A stretch of 64,000 bases of DNA, from the NCBI RefSeq assembly GCF_040369795.1, contig NZ_AP028955.1, positions 930,001 through 994,000 of the forward strand, in the 5' to 3' direction. Both the position numbers and the translations under genes were made by a program. The notes under the pieces are model-generated. The model was not told where the DNA came from and did no database searches. It saw nothing but the letters and a program-made list of their open reading frames with translations. Of this stretch, positions 20,496-32,150 are shown piece after piece (the first letter of the stretch is position 1; each line of letters starts with the position of its first letter). This DNA comes from Spiroplasma_E ixodetis_B (GTDB taxonomy: Bacteria; Bacillota_I; Bacilli_A; Mycoplasmatales; VBWQ01).

Positions 20496-21771
20496 ATTCT
20501 TCATTCTCCTCTAATAATAGATTTTTAACCTTACTAAGCAATTGCTGTTCAGTATCAAAAATTAATTTTATCATTTCTTTTTTAACAAAAGAATAAAAAC
20601 TAACCTGATTTTTTTCTTTTAAAAATAGTATATTTTTGGCTAAACTACGATCAATAATCTGTGACTTATTTTTATCTTGATATAAATTATATTCCATATC
20701 AATATGATAATTTTCTTTACGTAATTGTAATAATAAATCGGAAGACATTATTAATCCTAATTCGCTTAAAGCAATAATTTGTAAATCAATAATTGGTGGT
20801 TTATTAATATTTTTATTTTCTACCAATAATAACATTAATCTTTCAATACCAATTGCAAAACCAATAGCAGGAATTTTTAATGGTGAGCCCAATTCATTAA
20901 ATAAATTATCATATCTACCACCACCAAGTAAAGTATTTTGACTTTCACCAATTCGTAAATCAATAGTAGTTATTTCAAAAATAATACCATTATAATAATC
21001 TAAACCACGAACTAAATGCTCATCAATAATAAAATCAACTTTATTATTTTTTAAACTATTAATAATAGTTGTAAAATATGTTTTTTCTTCATTAGTTAAA
21101 AAATCATTTAAATATGGTATTTCTAAATTTAATTTAGTACAAATTTTACAATCAAGAACTCTTAGTGGTGATACATTAACTCTAATTTGACAATTTTCAC
21201 ACAATTGCTTACTTTGATTTAATAATTGTTCTTTAAGTGCTATTTGATATTTATTTTTTGTTTCATTAGATCCAAAATAATTAATATTTAAAGTTAAATT
21301 TGGTATTGAAAAACTTTTTATCATTTCTAAGGCCATCATCATTACTTCAACATCAACTAAAGGATGTTTAACACCAACAGTTTCGATACCAAATTGATTA
21401 AATTGACGTTGACGCCCTTTTTGAGGTCTTTCATATCGAAACATCGAACCATAATAAAAATACTTTAACGTTTGCTTAGATTTATATAATTTATTTTCAA
21501 TTATAGCACGAACAATACCTGCTGTACCTTCAGGACGAAGAGCTAATAATCTATCATTTTTATCATTAAATTGATAAATTTCTTTCTGAATAATATCAGT
21601 TGTATCTCCCACAACTCGTAAAAATAGTTGAGCATTTTCAAAAATAGGAGTAATAAATTCTTGATAATTATATTTAATTGCACACTGTGTTAAAGATTTA
21701 ATAATATTACGATATATAATAACCTCTTCATTATACATATCACGTGTTCCTCTTGGTTTTTGAAATTGCAT
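20479..21771 (-). CDS. hisS: Histidyl-tRNA synthetase
   Basis: 430 residues, starting MQFQKPRGTRDMYNEEVIIY as in bacterial HisRS. Motif 2 FYYGSMFRYERPQKGRQRQF; RPEGTAGIVRAI; histidine-binding loops LVRGLDYYNGIIFE and GGGRYDNL. Anticodon-binding domain at residues 330-425. First gene of hisS-aspS, with a T-box leader ending about 40 nt upstream. A ribosome site AAAAGGAG lies ahead of ATG 21771. Confidence 0.96.
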   Translation of the reverse strand: MQFQKPRGTRDMYNEEVIIYRNIIKSLTQCAIKYNYQEFITPIFENAQLFLRVVGDTTDIIQKEIYQFNDKNDRLLALRPEGTAGIVRAIIENKLYKSKQTLKYFYYGSMFRYERPQKGRQRQFNQFGIETVGVKHPLVDVEVMMMALEMIKSFSIPNLTLNINYFGSNETKNKYQIALKEQLLNQSKQLCENCQIRVNVSPLRVLDCKICTKLNLEIPYLNDFLTNEEKTYFTTIINSLKNNKVDFIIDEHLVRGLDYYNGIIFEITTIDLRIGESQNTLLGGGRYDNLFNELGSPLKIPAIGFAIGIERLMLLLVENKNINKPPIIDLQIIALSELGLIMSSDLLLQLRKENYHIDMEYNLYQDKNKSQIIDRSLAKNILFLKEKNQVSFYSFVKKEMIKLIFDTEQQLLSKVKNLLLEENEEYGKTL

Positions 21772-21807
21772 ACTTTTTTTACTCCTTTTAATAAAAAATA
21801 AATCTTC

Positions 21808-22010
21808 TAAAAAAAAGTTCCTTTATTTTAGGAACGTTTTTTAACGAGGTACCATCCTAATTCATTTACAAAATAAATGCACTTAATTATAATTTATCAT
21901 ATTTAATTAATTAATAATACAAGCTATTTAATGTCATAAAATTAGTTAACCAGTGTTTGCGCCAACCACACCGTCTCTTAATGTTTACCCTAAATTTACT
22001 TTTAAATGAT
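21808..22010 (-). promoter_or_regulatory. T-box riboswitch for hisS-aspS
   Basis: The canonical antiterminator bulge AGGATGGTACCTCG (21845-21858, minus strand) is followed by a terminator stem CGTTCCTA/TAGGAAC and a T run (21808-21841), just before hisS. The upstream 120 nt contain a likely Stem I (AAGAGACGGTGTGGTTGG, CAAACACTGG). The sequence ATGACATTAA on its 3' side includes GAC (Asp) overlapping CAT (His). In this class uncharged tRNA pairs with the leader and prevents termination. Confidence 0.85.
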
Positions 22011-22030
22011 TAAAATATTATACTAAAATA

Positions 22031-24283
22031 TTACATAATTATTCTGTTTATTGCAATAATATCAGGAATTTTTTTAATTGATGAAATAATTTGATGTAAA
22101 CGTTCAATATTAGAAACTTTAATTAAAATTTTTAAACTTCCATTATTTTCCTTAAGTTTATTATTAGCATCCATACTTTGAATTTGTGCCTTTAAATAGC
22201 CCAAAATATTTAAAACATCAGTCATCAATGCTGGTCGATCTAAATATTGAATTTGAATTTTTGAATTATAAAGATGATGACTGGTTGCTAATAAATTTCA
22301 CTTAGTATCAATAATACGTTCTTTCCGCTCTGGCAAACTAACATTAGGACAAATTAAACGATGAACTTTAATACCTTGCCCTTTAGTAATATAACCCGCA
22401 ATTGGTTCATCAGGAATAGGTAAGCAACAATGAGCCAATGATGTTTTAGTATTGGGGGCATTTTCAATAATAATTTCATTATTACTACTTAAATTCATTG
22501 TTGTTTGTTGTTTAGTTTTTAATTCTTGAAATGTTGCTGAATCACTATATAAAATAGTAGTAACCGCCTGTTCAATTGTATAAGTTCCATTAGCAACATC
22601 TAAGCAAAAATCTTCATAAGTTTTATATTTTAATGATCTAATTCTTGACATAATAACATTACGTTTTGCAATTTTTCAACGAATGTAATTTTGAATAATA
22701 TATTCTTCTATTTTTTCCTTTGTTTTTTTTATTTTCTCTTTGTTTTCTGTATCTTTAATTTTATTTTCTTGATTAAATTTTTCTTGCTGATTATTTAAAT
22801 ATTTTTTTATTTTATGTTGAGCAAAATTTGTCTTAACAATATTTAATCAATCACGAGAAGGACGTGCGGTTTTTGCGGTTTTAATTTCAACAATATCCCC
22901 TGATTTTAAAACAGTATTAATAGGAGAATAAATACCATTTATTCTTGCACCCACTGTTGTTTCGCCAATTTCAGTATGAACTTTAAAAGCAAAATCTAAA
23001 ATAGTTGAACCAAATGGTAATGTTATAACATTACCATTTGGAGTTAATAAATAAATTAAATCACTAAAAATATCTTGTCGAATTTCTTTTTCTAAATTAT
23101 TATCTTTGGCAATATTATCTGCTAATATGTTTTCATCAACATTTTGATTTAAGTCATTTAAATTTAATATTTCTTGAAAAATATTTAATTTTTCATCAAT
23201 TTCTGCTTGACGTTTCTTAGGATTTTTATTTTCCCCTTCTTTATATCTTCAATGCGAAGCCGCACCTGCTTCAGCAAAATCTTCCATTTCTTCAGTTCTG
23301 ATTTGTAATTCATAAATTTCATTATAAAAAACAACAGATGTATGTAATGATTGATACATATTATTTTTTGGTGTTGCAATATAATCTTTAAATCTACCCG
23401 GAACAGGAGTAAAACTTTGATGAATATAACCCAAAATGGCATAACAAATATCAATAGAATTAGTAACAACTCTAATTGCTAAAATATCATGTATATCATC
23501 AAAATCTTTTCCAAAATAATACATTTTACGATAAATAGAATATAAGTGTTTACTACGACCATAAATTTTAAAAATTAAATTTTTATGTTGTGATAATGTT
23601 TTACTTAATTCTTTAATAATTTCATTAACTAATTTTTCACGTTTTTCACGATCTAAATTAATAAGGTTATCAATTTTTTTATACTCTTTAGGATGTAATA
23701 CCGCAAAAGAACGATCTTCTAGTTCTGATTGTAATTTACGCATACCTAGACGATGAGCAATAGAAGCATAAACTTCTAAAGTTTCTTTAGCAATAATTAT
23801 TTGTTTTTCAGGATTTAAAAAATTAATAGTTCTAATATTATGTAAACGATCTGCCATTTTAATAATAATGACACGAATATCATGAGCTAAACTTAAATAT
23901 AATTTACGTAAATAATTAGCTTTAATTTCATTTCTTTTTTCTTTTGCAAAATGGCTAACTTTAGTTACAGCTAAAACTAAATTAGCGACTTCCAAACCAA
24001 ATTCTGCTACTAACTCATCAAAAGTTGTTGGTGTATCTTCTAAAATATCATGTAAAAATCCTGCTTGTATTGAAGAGACATCTAAATGTCATAATACTAA
24101 ATTATATGCTGTTGATAAAACATGATAAACATAAGGATCGCCATTCTTTCGATATTGATCTTTATGTTTTAATAATGCATATTCATAAGTTGCTTTAATT
24201 TTTGTAATTTGCTTAGGATCTTTGATAAATGTTTTTGCTTCCGCTAATAATTGATTAAAATCTTTACAAGTTAAATTATTCAT
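22031..24283 (-). CDS. relA: Bifunctional (p)ppGpp synthetase/hydrolase
   Basis: 750 residues. Residues 1-200: HD hydrolase domain with AGFLHDILEDTPTTF and IKMADRLHNIRTINF, both intact. Residues 215-380: synthetase with GRSKHLYSIYRKM, RFKDYIATPKNNMYQSLHTS and EIYELQIRTEEME. Then TGS (NVITLPFGSTILDFAFKVHT) and C-terminal ACT (LDRPALMTDVLNILGYLKAQ). It makes and degrades ppGpp. It lies 13 bp behind apt. Length and domain order are those of the long Rel family. Confidence 0.95.
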
Positions 24284-24296
24284 TATTTACTACTTA

Positions 24297-24824
24297 TTAA
24301 AACTTAATTATTTCTAACAGCGGAATATTATCAAAATGATGTTTATTAGCGAATTCAGAAAGTGAAATTAAAGTAGCAATGCCAACTGATTGAGCGTTAC
24401 TTTGCTTTATTAAATTAAGACAAGCATTAATTGTTCCTGAAGTTGCAATCAAATCATCAATTATTACTACTTTATCTTTTGTCGAAAGTACATTTTGTTG
24501 CATTTCTAATATAGCAGTACCGTACTCTAAATAATAAGTTACTTTATAGGTTTTACCTGGTAATTTACCTTTTTTACGTGCAAGAACTAATTTAATACCC
24601 AACTTATATGCTATAGCAGCACCAAAAATAAATCCTCTTGCTTCAGGTGCTAAAATTGCTGTTGCTCCACATTTTTTAATAAAATCTACAAAATTAATAA
24701 CACTTTGAAATGCTTCTGGATTACTTAATATTGGGTTAATATCTTTAAATTGGATACCTTTAATTGAAAAATCAGAAATATTAATAATATTTTTTTTTAA
24801 TGATTCTTTTGTCATTGCAACCAT
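24297..24824 (-). CDS. apt: Adenine phosphoribosyltransferase
   Basis: 175 residues. FKDINPILSNPEAFQ near the start, ILAPEARGFIFGAAIAYKLG, KLPGKTYKVTYYLEYGTAIL and the PRPP loop VVIIDDLIATSGT are the Apt signatures. It salvages adenine to AMP. ATG 24824 directly abuts the secDF stop (24825); an alternative start is the ATG three codons in (24815). secDF-apt-relA is a common Firmicute order. Confidence 0.95.
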   Translation of the reverse strand: MVAMTKESLKKNIINISDFSIKGIQFKDINPILSNPEAFQSVINFVDFIKKCGATAILAPEARGFIFGAAIAYKLGIKLVLARKKGKLPGKTYKVTYYLEYGTAILEMQQNVLSTKDKVVIIDDLIATSGTINACLNLIKQSNAQSVGIATLISLSEFANKHHFDNIPLLEIIKF

Positions 24825-27800
24825 CTATTCATTAATACCTTTAATAACATATTCATCTGCACCAATGAAATGTTTTTTAATTTTATTAATACGTTTTTTA
24901 TATCTATAAACTCTTCATTTCTCAAAATAAGTTCAAATAAAAGGAGCAATAAAGTAAGATGATACTAAACTTACTATACAACCTATTAATAATGATAAAC
25001 TAACTATTCAGAAACTAGGAATAATAAACATAACAATTACTGATGTTATTAATACTACACCATTAATAACTAATGTTCTTGGTAAGGCCTTTTGAACACT
25101 TTTATTTGAAATTTGAATTATTTCTTCTGCGCTAATAACTTGTGTTTGATTATTATTAATTTTAATTTCACGAATATTATCGAAAATTGACATAATACTA
25201 ATTATTGTTAAAATCATTACTCCCAATAATATTCCAACAATTGAAGTAGAAATTACAATTTGGAAAATACTAATAATAGCAAGTGTCATTAGTAAACTAA
25301 AAATAATAGCTAAAATTAAAGGAATAACATAAGTCAATTGAAATCTAATAATAATATAAATTAAAATAACAATAAAAGATAAAGCAATTGAAATAATCAT
25401 ATTAACTAATAAATCTACACCTGACTTAGCAACAACTAGATCAATTTCTCCTCATTGTAAAATAGATTCTTGTTTTCAATTTCTAGTAATCTCTCCTAAA
25501 AAATTCTTAAACCTTTGCTGCATACTTTGATAATTTACTGTTGTTTGAACAATAATCTTAAACTGATATTGTTTTCCTTCACCACCAGCAATTAAGGAAA
25601 AATTAATATTTTTAAAATATTTACTAAATTGACTATTATTTTGAATTTCTTTATTAATAAAATCTTTTGCTAATTCTGCTTCTTTAATAATATTGTAACT
25701 AGAATCACTTGGATCTTGAGTAATTGTACCCATTCCAACAAAATCAGTTCGTTGATCAAAACCAGAACCAAAATTAGAACCGATTACACCATAAGTAATA
25801 CCTGAAGCAAGAACAATAACAGCAGAGCTCGAAAGAATTCATTTTGTTAATTTATGAAAATAATTTCAGTTATTTATTTTAAGTTTTGAAAAAACATTTT
25901 TTAAATCAACTAATATAAAAATACCGCCAATAATACCTAATACAGCACCAAAGATAATTCCTAATATTGCTAAAGCGATTTTTTGATCAGTAGTCGCTTC
26001 ACCTTTACTTACTTTTTTGTATAAAATAAAACCGGGTATTGTTCATAATAAAGGAATTATAAATATTGATTCTAAAATAAAAATAATAAATATTAATATA
26101 CTTCCTGCTTTTAACATATTTTTTTCTCCTTCTTTAATTTTTAACGGTTTTAATGCATTAATTAAATCTTGTTTCAATTTATTAATTTCTTGTGAAAGAT
26201 TTAAAATTAAATCTTTCACTTTTGACTTATAAAATGATCTTGATTTACTATGTTCTTTTTTTAATTTCTGCTTATCAACTTTAAATTTTTTAATTAATGC
26301 TTTAACTTTATTTTTATAATTAATTTGAAGCTGACATTTTTCTGAAATTAATTGTTTTTTTATTTTTTGATCATCAGTTTTAATATTATTTGTATCTATT
26401 GAATTATTTAAAAATATAGTGCTTTTTCTACTAATATTATTATTTCCTAAAAGTTGAGGTTTATTTTCTAACCAGTTATTTCGTAATAATGTTCATAACA
26501 TTAATCTTAATAAGATAATTCCAAAAATAATTACACCAAAAGTAGCAATAGAAGTCATAATAATAAAACCTTTGATAGCACGAGTTCCAAATCAGAAAAT
26601 AGTTAAATTAACAATTAAAATAATAGCGCTACAATCTAATGAAGAGGATAATGTTTTCTTATTTGCTGATTTAAAAGCGCTAATCAAAGTTTTACCTTGC
26701 ATATATTCATTTTTAAAACGTTCCAACAAACTAATAATCGTATCTAATAATAATGCAAAACCAATAATTAAAGCAATTACGCATTCAGGAGCAATTATAC
26801 CATTAATGAAAACAAAACTAACAACAGTAAATAATAAAAATAATGATATTATAATTAGAACAATAATTCCCAACATACGATAATAAAACAGAAAAATAGT
26901 CATAAGAGCAAAGGTAACTAATATAATAATAACAACTGCAATTTTTAAAGATGTTGCACCTAGCGTTGGACTAACATTAGCATAAGATAACATAGTAAAA
27001 TTATTTTTTGACAATCCTGATGTTAAAACACTTTTCATTTGTTCAACTGTTTCGAGATTAAAAGTGTCTGAATTAATTGAAATACTATTGCTAGTTACTT
27101 TAACTTCACCAACTCAATATGGAATATAACGATAATCAATAACATCTTCATGCAAAATATCTGAAACATCTGGTAAACGTAGTAAATCTTTAATATAAGG
27201 TAATCATGAATTCATAGGCGAACCAACAATAGGAGAAGCAAAAGGATCAAAACGATTAGCAGGATCATATGTATTTTTTTCATCATTAGTATCAACAGAA
27301 AGACTATGAACTGAACCTAAATTATCAGAATAAATTCAATTAATACCAAATTGACCATTTTGATTAGGATTTAATAGTCGTGCTAAAGTAGGGTCTTGTG
27401 CTTTAGCTCTAGCTAAAATATCAGTACCTTTACCAAGACCTGGTGTATTATTATCTAATAATGATGTTAATGATGCTTTAATCTTACCATCAGTATCATT
27501 TTTAAGATTATCAATTATAAAAGAAAGGGAGCGAATACCCTCCATACTACTTCGAATATAATCTAATAACTGACCAATATCTGAATAAATATAAAATGTA
27601 TTTTCTTTGGCAGAAGTAAGTTCTTTTAAAACTGAATCATTTTTAACATCAAAAACAAGTTCTGGGCGATGAGTAACAGAATTATTAACAGCTTTAATAG
27701 CAGAAAACACATCACTAGTTAATAATCTTTTATCTCTTTTTGTTCAAGTAGTATCTTTGTCATCTTTCTTTTCGGTTGCTAATAAGTCATTACCATCTTT

Positions 27801-28181
27801 ATCAACAATATAAGAATAACCACGTCGTGATACACTATGAACAAAAGTAGAAATATCAAATCCCGCATCTTTACTCAACGCTAAATTATAATTATTATTA
27901 TTACTGCTAGTAATACTTTCAATGTCAACGTTACTAGTACCTAAAGGGTCAACTCTGTCTTTTAATAAATTAATAACATCTTTTTGTTTACCTTTACCAT
28001 CATATTGAACTTGTGTTTGATAACCACCAGCAAACTCAATACTTAATTTACTATTATTTTCAACATATTTAGCACTAAACACTACTGAAATTATTATTGT
28101 AGAAACAATAATTATTAAACTAAAAATTCTTAAAAAAAATCCAAGATTTTTATTTTTTCTTGTCTTAGAAGAAGTGTTCAT
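24825..28181 (-). CDS. secDF: Protein translocase SecDF, fused, with large linker insertion
   Basis: 1118 residues. SecD half: one TM at 15-35, periplasmic-type domain with LSIEFAGGYQTQVQYDG, then TMs about 400-570 (GATSLKIAVVIIILVTFALM). SecF half from about 760: GSNFGSGFDQRTDFVGMGTI and five TMs (IISIALSFIVILIYIIIRFQ; ILGVMILTIISIMSIFDNIR). Between them, residues about 595-686 are a lysine-rich coiled coil and 689-765 two extra TMs. The ATG at 26117 (M689) has its own AAGGAG 8 nt upstream. SecDF pulls exported proteins with the proton gradient. The linker matches the tail of the permease at 58784-60862. Confidence 0.9.
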
Positions 28182-28322
28182 ATTTCTTCACTCCTAAATC
28201 AATTTATTTATATAAACATAGATTGTATATTATTTAAGCACTATATAAGAATACCAAAATTCGTTATAAATAACAATTGTTTTACAGTGATATCAAAAAT
28301 AATTATTTTCTAAATAAAATTA

Positions 28323-28460
28323 GGCTTTTATCCCTTTATGTACTATTTTTAAATTTTATCACATAAATGGAAATAAAAGCCTATCTAGGAAATTATCCCC
28401 ACATGTATCTAAATCAAACACAAAATTATAGTTTCAAAACTAGGTATCTTATTGAATTTA
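28323..28460. mobile_element. IS1595-family left-end fragment
   Basis: 138 bp nearly identical to the left end of the element at 55373 (GGCTTTTATCCCTTTATG ... CTTATTGAATTTA), cut at a TA by IS630. It begins with a 59-bp imperfect palindrome (GGCTTTTAT ... ATAAAAGCC). Confidence 0.8.
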
Positions 28461-29093
28461 TAGCTAACTAAAGTAATGTTCGCTCATAAATAATGTAAAA
28501 TAATAATATGTAATTTAAACAGTTTTTGAATTTAAAAGTACAATTCAGCAATATTTAAAACAGATTAGTAATATTAAATTATGCCAAAACCATACAGTGA
28601 AGACTTACGAAGAAAAGTAATAGAAGCCTATGAAAGTAAAAACATGAAAATTAAAGAAATTTGTAAAGTGTTCAATATTACTAGAAAGACTTTTTTATTA
28701 TGAAGAAAAAGAAAAAAAGAAACTGGGCATATAAAACCAATTTTGAATTATCAAAAAGGACATAGCCACAAAATAAAGGATTTAGATGAATTAAAAAATT
28801 ATTTAGCGCAAAATAAAGATGTTACAGTTCAAAAAGTAATTGAAAAATTTGATGATATGACTAAAGAAACAGTTTATAACTATTTCAAAAAACTAAATTA
28901 TACATATAAAAAAACTTTTCTATATGAACAAAGAGATAAAAATAAACAAGAATATTTTTTAAAATAAATAGCTAAAATAATGAATGAATATTTAGTATAT
29001 ATTGATGAATCTGGAATTGATGATAATGAATTTTATAAATATGGTTGATCTGAAAAAGGTAAAAGATTATTTGATAATAAATCCGTATATAAA
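28461..29093 (+). mobile_element. IS630-family 5' half
   Basis: Left end TAGCTAACTAAAGTAATG at 28461. Transposase from ATG 28581 to a TAA at 28965-28967 (GAA in the reference), then VYIDESGIDDNEFYKYGWSE until the IS5-like element at 29094. Its 3' half continues at 30721. Confidence 0.88.
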
Positions 29094-30129
29094 AGACATA
29101 TTCCGTAAATAAATTTTTTAAAAGTCAATTAATAATTTAAAATTTATTTTATAATTTCTTTATTAATAAATTAATAAGGTGTTGATAAAAATGAATTTTG
29201 AAAATTTAAAAAAATTAAAAAATGAACAATTTTATAGATATTTTGGTATAAAACGTTTTCATTTTGATGAAATGTTAACAAAATTAATTGAAATAGAAAA
29301 TTTAAAAAAACTAAAGGTAGAAAATATAAACTTTCAGTTGAAGAAAGATTGATGATGACTTTAGTATACTGAAAAGAATATTATACTTTTTTCCAAATGA
29401 GTATTAAATATAAAATGAGTGCATCAAGTTGTTTTCGAAATATTACTTGAGTAGAAAATAAACTTAGTGATGACAAAGATTATCAGTTTTTAAAAACAAA
29501 ATATAAATCAAAAATTGAGAAAAAACAAGAAGATTTAAATGAATTTCAATTTTATTTAATTGATTCAACTGAAATTGAAATTGAAAGACCAACTAAAAAA
29601 ATACAGTTAGAATATTTTTCTGGTAAAAGTTGAATGTTTTCTATAAAATTTCAAATTATATATGACTTTTTAATAAAAAAATTGTTGATATTTTTGCTGA
29701 TAATGGAAAAGTACATGATTTTCAAATATTAAAAAATTCAAATCTTGAATTTTCAGAAAAAACAATAATTATTGGTGATTTGGGATATCAAGGAATACAA
29801 AATATTTATAAAAATACTATATTACCAATTAAAAAAACTAAAAATAAAAAATTAACTAAACAAGAAAAAATCTACAATAAAATTATTTCAAAAATTAGAA
29901 TTAAAGTTGAACATGTTTTTGCTTGATTAAAAAGATTCAAAATTTTAATAAATAAATGTAGAAAAAGTATATTTAGACTTATGTACTTAAGATTTAACTT
30001 ACTTTGTGAAATTTTTAATAAAACAAAACCATTAAAATAAAAAAATATTAACTTCTATAATTATTAACACTAAAAAATTTATAAATATTATTATTGACAA
30101 TTGATTAAATTTATTTACGGAATATGTCT
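29094..30129 (+). mobile_element. IS5-like element, internally deleted
   Basis: 1036 bp with both ends; about 115 bp of the 3' non-coding part are missing. OrfA from 29190 is shifted by a lost A near 29318. At the frameshift site one C is lost, which fuses the OrfA and OrfB frames (PTKKIQLEYFSGKSWMF), but a T deletion near 29668 breaks it again. Confidence 0.85.
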
Positions 30130-30170
30130 ATAGTTATTTTTGTAAGTTACACAGATTACTAAACATTACC
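30130..30170 (-). mobile_element. IS256 left-end remnant
   Basis: 41 bp identical to the IS256 left end (GTTACACAGATTACTAAACA, reversed), stranded between two IS5-like elements. Confidence 0.75.
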
Positions 30171-30720
30171 AAAACATTCAACTTTTACCAGAAAAATATT
30201 CTAACTGTAGTTTTTTTTAGTTGGTCTTTCAATTTCAATTTCAGTTGAATCAATTAAATAAAATTGAAATTCATTTAAATCTTCTTGTTTTTTCTCAATT
30301 TTTGATTTATATTTTGTTTTTAAAAACTGATAATCTTTGTCATCATTAAGTTTATTTTCTAATCAAGTAATATTTCTAAAACAACTTGATGCACTCATTT
30401 TATATTTAATAATCATTTGGAAAAAAGTATAATATTCTTTTCAGTATACTAAAGTCATCATCAATCTTTCTTCAACTGAAATTTTATATTTTCTACCTTT
30501 AGTTTTTTTTAAATTTTCTATTTCAATTAATTTTGTTAACATTTCATCAAAATGAAAACGTTTTATACCAAAATATCTATAAAATTGTTCATTTTTTAAT
30601 TTTTTTAAATTTTCAAAATTCATTTTTGTCAACACCTTATTAATTTATTAATAAAGAAATTATAAAATAAATTTTAAATTATTAATTGACTTTTAAAAAA
30701 TTTATTTACGGAATATGTCT
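30171..30720 (-). mobile_element. IS5-like element, 5' half
   Basis: Outer end GGAATATGTCT at 30720; transposase OrfA from about 30623 (MNFENLKKLKNEQFYRYFGI) to the slippery eight-A run near 30211. OrfB is absent. The AAA next to it (30721-30723) matches AAA at 29091-29093, so this end and the left end at 29094 are the two sides of one original insertion. Confidence 0.85.
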
Positions 30721-31101
30721 AAAATAAAAAGAATGAGTATAATTGGTTCACTAAATAAAGGTAAATTAAAAGCCCTATGAGCATTTGAAGGACATTGCAA
30801 CAGTAAAATTTTTGAATCATATGTAAAAAATATACTAATTCCAGTATTAAAGTGTGGACAAATTATAGTTTTAGATAATGCAACGTTTCATAAATCTAAA
30901 TTAACACAACAATTAATTGAAAATGCTGGATGCAAACTATTATTTCTTCCGCCATATTCTCCTAATTTAAATCCAATTGAACATTTTTGATTTGCTATAA
31001 AACATAATATAAGAAAAATATTACCAAATTATTGACCAAATATTAAAAAAGCGATTGATTTTGTTTTTCAATATATGAGCAAACATTACTTTAGTTAGCT
31101 A
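30721..31101 (+). mobile_element. IS630-family 3' half
   Basis: Continues the element begun at 28461: KRMSIIGSLNKGKLKALWAF, NATFHKSKLTQQL, PPYSPNLNPIEHFWFAIKHN, QYMSKHYFS, and the right end TAGCTA at 31101. Confidence 0.88.
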
Positions 31102-31971
31102 TATCATGGCGCTGATATTAGTGAAAGTGTTATTAGTCAAATTACTGATGATGTTATTGATGATGTTAAAGCATGACAAAATCGGCCATTAGAAAGTGTT
31201 TATCCGATTGTTTATTTTGATTGTATAGTAGTTAAAGTACGACAAGATAAACGCATTATTAACAAATCAGTTTATATAGCACTAGGAGTTGATTTAGAAG
31301 GTAAAAAAGATGTTTTAGGCTTATGAATTAGTGAAAATGAATGTTCTAAGTTTTGATTATCTAATTTCACAGAAATGAAAAATCGAGGCTTAAATGATAT
31401 TCTTATTGCTTGTAGTGACAATTTAACAGGAATGTCAGAAGCAATACAATTAGTTTATCCTAAAACCGAACATCAATTATGCATAGTTCATCAAATTAGA
31501 AATAGTTTAAAATGTGCTTCATACAAACATAGAAAACCACTAGTTACAGATTTAAAACCAATTTATAGTGCATGTAGTGAAGAACAAGCGATGCAAGCTT
31601 TAGAATCTTTTGAAAGTAAATGAAATAAACAATATCCTCAAATTGCTAAATCATGATATAAAAATTGAGATAATTTAATGGTTTTTATTAGTTATTATGC
31701 AGAAATCAAAAGAGTGATTTATACAACAAATGCTATTGAATCTGTTAATAGTCAATTACGAAAAGTTATTAGAAATAAAAAAGTTTTTCCAAATGATATG
31801 GCAGTTTTTAAAATATTTTACTTAGCAGTTGGAAAATATAACAAAAAAATGAACAATGCCCATTAAAAATTGAAATACAGCAATTGCTCATTTTATGATA
31901 AAATTTGAAGATAGAATTAATCTAAACTAGTAACTTTGTAAAAAGATACACAGATTTTTAAAAAGCTTCTT
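31102..31971 (+). mobile_element. IS256-family 3' part
   Basis: Starts mid-gene at YHGADISESVISQITDDVID after the IS630 end and runs to the right end (..AAAAGCTTCTT). The transposase frame is open to about 31830, then shifted (LAVGKYNKK instead of LAIENITKK). It lacks the N-terminal third. Confidence 0.88.
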
Positions 31972-32000
31972 TAAAAATAGTACATAAAGGGATAAAAGCC
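31972..32000. mobile_element. IS1595 left-end fragment, inverted
   Basis: TAAAAATAGTACATAAAGGG then ATAAAAGCC is the reverse complement of the IS1595 left end at 28323. The 28.3-32.0 kb mosaic is thus framed by inverted copies of the same terminus. Confidence 0.65.
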
Positions 32001-32024
32001 CTCTTTTTTTGTAGAATTTACTCT

Positions 32025-32150
32025 TTAATCTTTTTCTTCTAATTCGTTTTCTATTTCGGTTTCTATTTTAGTTAAAGTACCACTTTCAGCAGGAACACCA
32101 CTAGTTAATGCAGTTGATGCAATGATTGTTTTAATAATTTTCTTTTTCAT
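32025..32150 (-). CDS. Short peptide with signal-like N-terminus
   Basis: 41 residues: MKKKIIKTIIASTALTSGVP then an acidic tail (IETEIENELEEKD). ATG 32150 is preceded by AGAGAGGG. The start looks like a spiroplasma signal peptide; the tail is too short for a secreted protein, so it may be the stub of a gene lost to the neighbouring rearrangement. Confidence 0.45.
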   Translation of the reverse strand: MKKKIIKTIIASTALTSGVPAESGTLTKIETEIENELEEKD

